From positions 124,001 to 188,000 of the forward strand of contig CAITNF010000001.1 of NCBI GenBank assembly GCA_903893745.1: a DNA stretch of 64,000 nt, given 5' to 3'. The notes below the pieces were generated by a model. The model did no database searches and was not told where the DNA came from. It was given only the letters and a program-made list of their open reading frames with translations. Source of the stretch: an uncultured Actinomycetes bacterium. GTDB lineage: Bacteria > Actinomycetota > Acidimicrobiia > Acidimicrobiales > RAAP-2. The translations under genes were made by a program, and so were the position numbers. The first letter of the stretch is position 1, and every line of letters starts with the position of its first letter. Positions 58,599 through 64,000 of the stretch are shown in pieces.

Positions 58599-59222
58599 TT
58601 AAAACAGTGGGCGCTTCGCTGGCGTTCCAATTGAACGGGGGTAGTCCGCTGGTGTAGGCGTCTCTTTGCGAATTATCTGAAAATTAGCGCCGTGGCGGAC
58701 CCTTGCTTGTAGGGACAGTCCCATAAGGGCAAGTCCGGGGACGCTCCATCGGCTTGCGTCACCCTCAGTGGGAGGCTCCGAAACTACGAGGATTCCGCCG
58801 ATTTTCAGAAGCCGGGCCGCGCACTCGGCGGTGGCTGATGGTGGACCAAAGGAGCGGGCTGTGACCAGGTCAAAGGTTCCATCAAACTCTGGCCACCGGG
58901 CGACCTCTTCAGCCCGTCCGAGCACCACCTCGCCGCCCGTCGGTGCTCCAGGCCAAGCCAGTACTTCACGGAGGTACTCGATTCGCTTGGCCATGGAATC
59001 GTTGAGGACCCCACGTTTTTCCCACCGAGCTAACAGCACCAAGCCGGGGAGTCCGCCCCCGCTCCCCAAATCGAGGAAGCTATCTGGAGGAGCATCGGTA
59101 TCTTGTTCCCAGGCCAAAGCAAATCCCTCGGCGTGCAGAATCTGTGGCTCGATCGCCCCAGGACCTAAAAAACCCCGCGCCCTTGATTCCTCAAGGGCGC
59201 GGGGTAACCATGAAGAAGTCAT
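58599..59222 (-). CDS. rsmG: 16S rRNA (guanine527-N7)-methyltransferase RsmG (GidB)
   Basis: SFLDLGSGGGLPGLVL; position between parA and jag. Confidence 0.93.
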   Translation of the reverse strand: MTSSWLPRALEESRARGFLGPGAIEPQILHAEGFALAWEQDTDAPPDSFLDLGSGGGLPGLVLLARWEKRGVLNDSMAKRIEYLREVLAWPGAPTGGEVVLGRAEEVARWPEFDGTFDLVTARSFGPPSATAECAARLLKIGGILVVSEPPTEGDASRWSVPGLALMGLSLQARVRHGANFQIIRKETPTPADYPRSIGTPAKRPLF

Positions 59223-59230
59223 GGCAGTAA

Positions 59231-60100
59231 TTATGCCGGAGCGACCACCACAAAGCGGCGAGGGTCGTCCCCTTCTGAGCGAGTTACTACGGTCGCACTA
59301 CCCGTCAGGGCGTCGTGTACGGCCTTTCGGTCGGCGGCGGACATTGGCTCTAAGGCTCGCTCTTCACCAGTCGCAGTGACCTCTTGCGCCACCTGCTCGG
59401 CAAATCGTCCAAGTGCCGCGACGCGACGCTCTCGGTACTGAGCCACGTCAACGAGGATTCGGTCAGTGCGTCCAGGGCTCTTCGCCTGCACCACGGTCCG
59501 TGTCACCTCTTGAAGGGCCTGGAGGGTTGTCCCCCGGGGGCCAACCAAAACACCCAATTCAGTGGGGGGATTAGCGTTTACGGAGATCTCAACGGTCTCT
59601 TCGTCAATTTCCCTCACCGCAACATCTGCCGTAATATTCATCGATTGCAGCAGTCCAATCAGGAACTCCTTCGCAATCGAACCCTGCTCGGCGAGAGTGA
59701 TTCCTTCTGCCATGGTGTCCTCCTTTATTGGACTCTTTTCAGAACGTGGGGGGCGACTCTCGCCACCCTGTTTTGGCCGTGCTGCACTACTGGGGCCTTT
59801 AGGCGCTCGCTCACGACGGGGTTCGGCCTCAGTGGACCGCGGTGTTCGGGCTTTATCACCACGTGCACCACCCTGTCGGGACCGACTTTCGCTACCCGAG
59901 CGCCTTGATCGCTTGGGACGAGGGCCTGAAGGCCGAACTCGAGCTCGAACTCGTGCTTCACCACGAACTCGACCAAAGAGCCCGGCTTTGGGCTCTTCAA
60001 TTACTTCCACGTCGGCATCGTCACGGTGCACTCCGAGGTGTGCCAGAGCCCGATCGGTGGCCTCGTCAATTGATTTTCCTGTTGTTTCTACCCAATCCAT
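59231..60100 (-). CDS. jag: Jag/KhpB-family RNA-binding protein (Jag-N, KH, R3H)
   Basis: TTGKSIDEATDRALAHLGVHRDDADVEVIEEPKAGLFGRVRGEARVRARV; GPRGTTLQALQEVTR; low-complexity linker. Confidence 0.93.
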   Translation of the reverse strand: MDWVETTGKSIDEATDRALAHLGVHRDDADVEVIEEPKAGLFGRVRGEARVRARVRPSGPRPKRSRRSGSESRSRQGGARGDKARTPRSTEAEPRRERAPKGPSSAARPKQGGESRPPRSEKSPIKEDTMAEGITLAEQGSIAKEFLIGLLQSMNITADVAVREIDEETVEISVNANPPTELGVLVGPRGTTLQALQEVTRTVVQAKSPGRTDRILVDVAQYRERRVAALGRFAEQVAQEVTATGEERALEPMSAADRKAVHDALTGSATVVTRSEGDDPRRFVVVAPA

Positions 60101-60103
60101 GGG

Positions 60104-61006
60104 TTACCGCGCCTTTCTTTTCCGTTTGGTCTTTGACCGTGATTGAGGGTTGAGGGTTGAGGGTTTTACCTCTTCCACCACCGCTTCCTTGGCTGCGGCT
60201 GGCAGTACACGCTCGCCACCCTTGTGGGGGTTAGAGACTCCAGCTCGGAACATCAAGTCTTGAGTAATAATGCGAATAACTGTTGAAACAATCATGTACA
60301 ACACGACAGCTGCTGGAATCACCATGTAGAAATATGCAAAAATGATGGGCATAAAGCGCTGCATAGCCAGTTGCTGAGCGGGCATTGCCTGTCCAGTTTT
60401 TTTATTACGGTTATTCATCTGCGCCATCTGGAAGTACTGCAAAATCACGGCGATGATCACGAAGATCCAAAACGGGATCGAACGGACAAACGATCCGTGG
60501 CTGCTGAAGACCTTGAGGTTCAAGTCCATGCCAAAGACCTTGATCTCGCCACCCGAAGCCACCAGATTGTGGTACATCTTTGACGTCGTGGGGATATAGC
60601 GGGGGGTCACCACGCCAGCCGCGGTGACATTGGATAGACCCTTAATAACACTGTAAAGAATGAAGAGAAACGGGGCCTGTAGCAGGACGGGGAGGCAGCC
60701 ACCAACCGGGTTCGCACCCTCTTCGCGATAGAGCTTCATGAGCTCTTCGTTCAGAACTTGACGGTTTTCAGCCCCCTTGTACTTTTGCTGCAGTTTTTTG
60801 ATCTCGGGCTGCAACTTCTGCATCGCCATCATTGATTTGGTGCTCTTGACCGTAAAAGGGGTCAGCGCACCCATAATGACGACCGTCAACAAGATGATGG
60901 CGACGGCGTAATTAGGAATAAGCCCGTAGAAGAAGGCGAGTAGCCAACCAAACAGGTGGAAGATTGGTTGGAATATCGATCCAATGCTGTGGGTAATGGA
61001 AGCCAT
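60104..61006 (-). CDS. yidC: Membrane protein insertase YidC
   Basis: YAVAIILLTVVIMGALTPFTVKSTKSMMAMQKLQPEIKKLQQKYK; start MASITHS at 61006. Confidence 0.95.
   Translation of the reverse strand: MASITHSIGSIFQPIFHLFGWLLAFFYGLIPNYAVAIILLTVVIMGALTPFTVKSTKSMMAMQKLQPEIKKLQQKYKGAENRQVLNEELMKLYREEGANPVGGCLPVLLQAPFLFILYSVIKGLSNVTAAGVVTPRYIPTTSKMYHNLVASGGEIKVFGMDLNLKVFSSHGSFVRSIPFWIFVIIAVILQYFQMAQMNNRNKKTGQAMPAQQLAMQRFMPIIFAYFYMVIPAAVVLYMIVSTVIRIITQDLMFRAGVSNPHKGGERVLPAAAKEAVVEEVKPSTLNPQSRSKTKRKRKAR
60143..60165. repeat. Heptameric tandem repeat (TTGAGGG)3 in the yidC 3' end
   Basis: ttgagggttgagggttgagggtt. Confidence 0.9.
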
Positions 61007-61310
61007 TAGCGAAAACTCCTTATTTTCTTGGGCTCGGGGACGAGATCCACACCGTGTGGGCCTAGGGGGCGACAACGACTCAGTCGACGCAGTGCGAGTG
61101 CGCCACCGCGCACCGCGCCGTGAACCTGCACAGCCTCGAGTGCGTACTGGGAGCACGAGGGGTAGAAACGACAGGGGGCGACTCGTCCTGCGCGTAAACG
61201 CTGGTACGTAACGAGAATTGCGGTGAGTCCTCGGGTGGAACGTGAAGTTCTACGAGTGGTGAGAACCTCGCCCGAGTGCTCGGATGAGATGGTGCTGGAG
61301 TTCATCATAT
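61006..61310 (-). CDS. yidD: Membrane protein insertion efficiency factor YidD (start uncertain)
   Basis: RLRAGRVAPCRFYPSCSQYALEAVQVHGAVRGGALALRRLSRCRPLGPHGVDLVP; ORF 61006-61335, true start ambiguous and overlapping rnpA. Confidence 0.9.
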
Positions 61311-61582
61311 GAAAGATTTCCTGTCTCAAAACCACATCTGATCAGGTATAAACCAGATTCTGGTTGAGGGTTAAGGTCATCGAAAATTGCTCGGAGTCGG
61401 CGCCGAATTCGGTTACGAATAACGGCGTTTCCCACCTTCCGGCTAATCGCGTACGCCACCTCCACTGAGGGGTTTTCACTGGCCTGAGCTACGAAACTAA
61501 TCCGCAGTGGCCCGCTTTGACCCCGTCTCGTTGGAGAGGCGAAGAGCGCGAACTGCCGGCGGGTTCGGACCCGTCCGGGCAT
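61250..61582 (-). CDS. rnpA: Ribonuclease P protein component
   Basis: VAYAISRKVGNAVIRNRIRRRLRAIF. Confidence 0.95.
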   Translation of the reverse strand: MPGRVRTRRQFALFASPTRRGQSGPLRISFVAQASENPSVEVAYAISRKVGNAVIRNRIRRRLRAIFDDLNPQPESGLYLIRCGFETGNLSYDELQHHLIRALGRGSHHS

Positions 61583-61587
61583 GTTCC

Positions 61588-61722
61588 TTAGACCGTCAGT
61601 TGGTGGCGACCCTTATTGCGTCGGGCCTTCAGGACTGCTCGCCCAGCACGGGTTCGCATACGGGCGCGAAAACCGTGGGTTTTTGCCCTTTTCCTCTTAT
61701 TTGGTTGATACGTACGCTTCAC
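61588..61722 (-). CDS. rpmH: 50S ribosomal protein L34
   Basis: Manual translation from GTG at 61722: [44 protein letters not shown]; absent from the ORF track because of its size. Confidence 0.97.
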   Translation of the reverse strand: MKRTYQPNKRKRAKTHGFRARMRTRAGRAVLKARRNKGRHQLTV

Positions 61723-61898
61723 AGAGACCTCTTCTCAAATTCTTTTCTTTGCGCTTCGCGGTACCCCCGGGGGGTCGCTGGCGCGCTCGTGGGAACAATC
61801 CTACCCCACTCAACCAACCCCCTGAGCGGAGGTGTTCAAAGCCGAGTATGGTGGCACTCCCTGGGGGCACCTCTGGTCGGAAGGTGTGCCGCTCTGGT

Positions 61899-61907
61899 TG
61901 TGGATAA
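61899..61907 (-). promoter_or_regulatory. Perfect DnaA box upstream of dnaA
   Basis: TGTGGATAA (= TTATCCACA on the minus strand). Confidence 0.85.
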
Positions 61908-61935
61908 TGTCAGATGCGGTCTGTGGAGGATACTT

Positions 61936-63297
61936 ATGCAAAGTGGCGAAGAGATTTGGTCGGTCCTTCGTGACTCCTTGCGAGGTAACGCTTCTGAGGC
62001 TGTTTGGTCCGCTGGTCTTAACACTTTGCGCCTTGTGGATTACCACGACAACCACCTCATTATCGGTGCGCCCAATCAAATCCAACTTCTTCGCGTACAA
62101 CAGCGCTACTTGCCCTTTATTACCGAGCAGGCTCGTGAACTAATCGGGCTCGATGTCGAGGTCTCACTGACGTTGAGCGAGGCCGACACCACTATTGATG
62201 ATGCACCCCTAGACCTGGTGACTGAATCAACCCCCGAGACAATCACCTTTGTGTCGAGCGTGGACCGACCGGCTCGGCTCGACCCCCGGATGACCTTTGA
62301 CTCCTTTGTGCCGGGATCGTCAAACCGCCTGGCCTTCGCTGCGGCCCAATCAGTGGCGGAGACCCCGGGGCGTGCCTATAACCCCCTGATGATTTACGGA
62401 AACTCGGGTTTGGGCAAAACCCACCTCTTGCACGCTATTGGGAACTACGTGCAGTTGAACTACCCCGGGCGAAAGGTCTTGTACGTCTCGACGGAGACCT
62501 TTTTGAATGACTTCATTCGAGCAATCCAGACCCGGACCCAGTTGGCCCTTCACGAGCGTTATCGCGAGAATGACGTCTTATTGATTGACGACATTCAGTT
62601 CATGGAGACCCGTGGTGAAACCTTCCATGAGGAGATCTTTCACACCTACAACGCACTCCATGGTGAAGGCAAGCAGATTGTTCTCACGTCGGACCGTTCA
62701 CCACGCGACCTGGCTGGACTCCAAGAACGCTTCCGGAGCCGCCTACTTCAGGGTTTGGTCACCGAAATCGACCAGCCAGACCTGGAGACCCGCATTGCAA
62801 TCCTTCGAGCAAAGTCAGAGGGGGAGGGCGTTGAGCTCCCTAGTGATGTCGCTGAGTGGATTGCCCACCGGGTTCGCGACAACATTCGAGAACTTGAGGG
62901 TTCGGTAACGATGTTGCGAGCATTTGCCAATCTCCGCCAAGAACCCATTTCTTTAGAGTTGGCCAAAAATCACCTCACCAATTTGGGCCAGGAACAGATT
63001 GTCTTGAAACCAGAGACGATTTTGAGTGTGGTGGCTGATTTTTATGGACTTTCGGTGGAGGATGTCCGTGGATCCAAGCGTTTACGTCCATTGGTGCACG
63101 CCCGACACGTCGCGATGTATTTGGTGCGTGATCTCTTGAATAACTACTCTTACCCAATGATTGCTCGAATCTTTGATGGCCGAAACCACACGACCGTTAT
63201 TAGTGGTGTTGAGAAAATTAAAGAGCAGTTGGCGGTCAATGGCGACACTTTGGCTCAGGTGAACCAGTTGAAGCGGCGTTTACAAGGGGAGAGTTGA
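61936..63297 (+). CDS. dnaA: Chromosomal replication initiator DnaA
   Basis: YNPLMIYGNSGLGKTHLLHAIGNYV; domain IV FDGRNHTTVISGVEKI; ATG at 61936 with GGAGG. Confidence 0.98.
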   Translation: MQSGEEIWSVLRDSLRGNASEAVWSAGLNTLRLVDYHDNHLIIGAPNQIQLLRVQQRYLPFITEQARELIGLDVEVSLTLSEADTTIDDAPLDLVTESTPETITFVSSVDRPARLDPRMTFDSFVPGSSNRLAFAAAQSVAETPGRAYNPLMIYGNSGLGKTHLLHAIGNYVQLNYPGRKVLYVSTETFLNDFIRAIQTRTQLALHERYRENDVLLIDDIQFMETRGETFHEEIFHTYNALHGEGKQIVLTSDRSPRDLAGLQERFRSRLLQGLVTEIDQPDLETRIAILRAKSEGEGVELPSDVAEWIAHRVRDNIRELEGSVTMLRAFANLRQEPISLELAKNHLTNLGQEQIVLKPETILSVVADFYGLSVEDVRGSKRLRPLVHARHVAMYLVRDLLNNYSYPMIARIFDGRNHTTVISGVEKIKEQLAVNGDTLAQVNQLKRRLQGES

Positions 63298-63555
63298 GAT
63301 TGGGCTGTGGGCAACCATTGGATGTGGTTGTTGAATACCGGTGGAAGATAGTGAGTTCTTCCACAGAACTTGAAGGTTGAATCGGAAGGGTTGAAAGAGT
63401 TAGCCACAGTGGTGTGGGAAGTAGGGTGTTTGATTAATCGTTCTTTACCAGGGTTTTTAAGGAGTAATCCACAAAACCACAGACCTACTACTACTAAACA
63501 CCTTTTCAACCATGATGAACACACGTATTCTCAGTAGTTAACGAAAGGCAGTTCC
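63298..63555. other. Probable oriC (dnaA-dnaN intergenic)
   Basis: DnaA-box-like 9-mers: 63306-63314 (-) TTGCCCACA, 63357-63365 TCTTCCACA, 63400-63408 TTAGCCACA, 63413-63421 (-) CTTCCCACA, 63465-63473 TAATCCACA; DnaA-trio-like TACTACTACTAAA 63486-63498. Confidence 0.85.
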
Positions 63556-64000
63556 ATGAAGTTCAAATCAGAGCGCGACATCCTCGTTGAGGCGTTGAGT
63601 GCTGCGAGTCGGGTGGTTGCTACTCGACTCATTGGAGCCTCGTCGGGAATCCTTCTCTCATTAACTGGTAATCAACTAACCGTGACTGGTACCGATCTTG
63701 ATATCACCGTGCGCACCACTGTTGACGTTATTGGTCTAGAAGATGGTTCCGTAGTGGTACCAGCCCGACTTGTGGTTGACGCAGTCCGATCACTTGAAGC
63801 TGGAGCCGTCACCATCGCTGGTAACGACGAAAATGTGGAAGTCTCACTTGGCCGGGCCAAATTCTCCCTACGAACCTTCCAGGTGATGGATTACCCCAAA
63901 CTGCCACCCGTAACCGGTGCGGTTACTTCAATTCCCGCCCTCGATTTAGTACAAGGTTTAAATCAAGTGGTTCGCGCGGCCGCGAATGACGATGCGCGGC
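63556..64000 (+). CDS. dnaN: DNA polymerase III beta subunit (truncated at window edge)
   Basis: ATG at 63556: MKFKSERDILVEALSAASRVVATRLIGASSGILLSLTGNQLTVTGTDLDITV. Confidence 0.96.
   Translation, partial: MKFKSERDILVEALSAASRVVATRLIGASSGILLSLTGNQLTVTGTDLDITVRTTVDVIGLEDGSVVVPARLVVDAVRSLEAGAVTIAGNDENVEVSLGRAKFSLRTFQVMDYPKLPPVTGAVTSIPALDLVQGLNQVVRAAANDDAR

Noticed and set aside
59700-60060. Low-complexity RS/RG-rich segment in jag
   Set aside because: Variable charged linkers between Jag-N and KH/R3H domains are common; not a separate feature.
61762-61776. CCCCCGGGGGG palindrome upstream of rpmH
   Set aside because: Simple GC palindrome without flanking structure; insufficient evidence for a regulatory site.
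61507-61935. N-terminal extension of the dnaA ORF
   Set aside because: Antisense to rpmH/rnpA; DnaA domain I starts at ATG 61936 with SD GGAGG.

Overview
64 kb chromosomal window from an actinobacterium (gene content and order suggest Acidimicrobiia or a relative; inference only) ending in the dnaA/dnaN replication-origin region. Left part (about 1-28 kb): mostly minus-strand catabolic gene clusters: peptide-type ABC transporter, cyclase / class-III aminotransferase / PfkB kinase / class-II aldolase, a ribose-type ABC transporter, amidohydrolase, bicupin, Liv-type ABC transporter, hydantoinase/oxoprolinase HyuAB and aminotransferases. Middle (28-41 kb): RecB-like nuclease/helicase, small secreted proteins, TRIC channel, aldo/keto reductase, repeat-rich secreted protein, orphan response regulator, peroxiredoxin, rlmN, mmsA. 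Right part (41.5-64 kb): conserved actinobacterial origin-proximal core (dnaB, rplI-rpsR-ssb-rpsF, panB, PadR-ino1, pcnA, DUF6049-like, murJ, DegV, trxBA, cwlM-like, parBA with three perfect parS sites, rsmG, jag, yidC, yidD, rnpA, rpmH, dnaA, oriC, dnaN). Most interesting unexplained signal: about 220 nt of highly structured non-coding DNA at 27969-28222 that, read on the minus strand, has a promoter-like element, a multi-branched fold closed by a perfect 11-bp stem, and a 7-U tract. Also notable: a DnaA-box/DnaA-trio origin, a cwlM-like gene with no canonical start codon upstream of its first conserved repeat, tandem TTGAGGGTT repeats near oriC, and a second structured leader candidate upstream of the response regulator. 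No tRNA, rRNA, CRISPR array or transposase was recognised. No database search was run; all family calls are by motif recognition.
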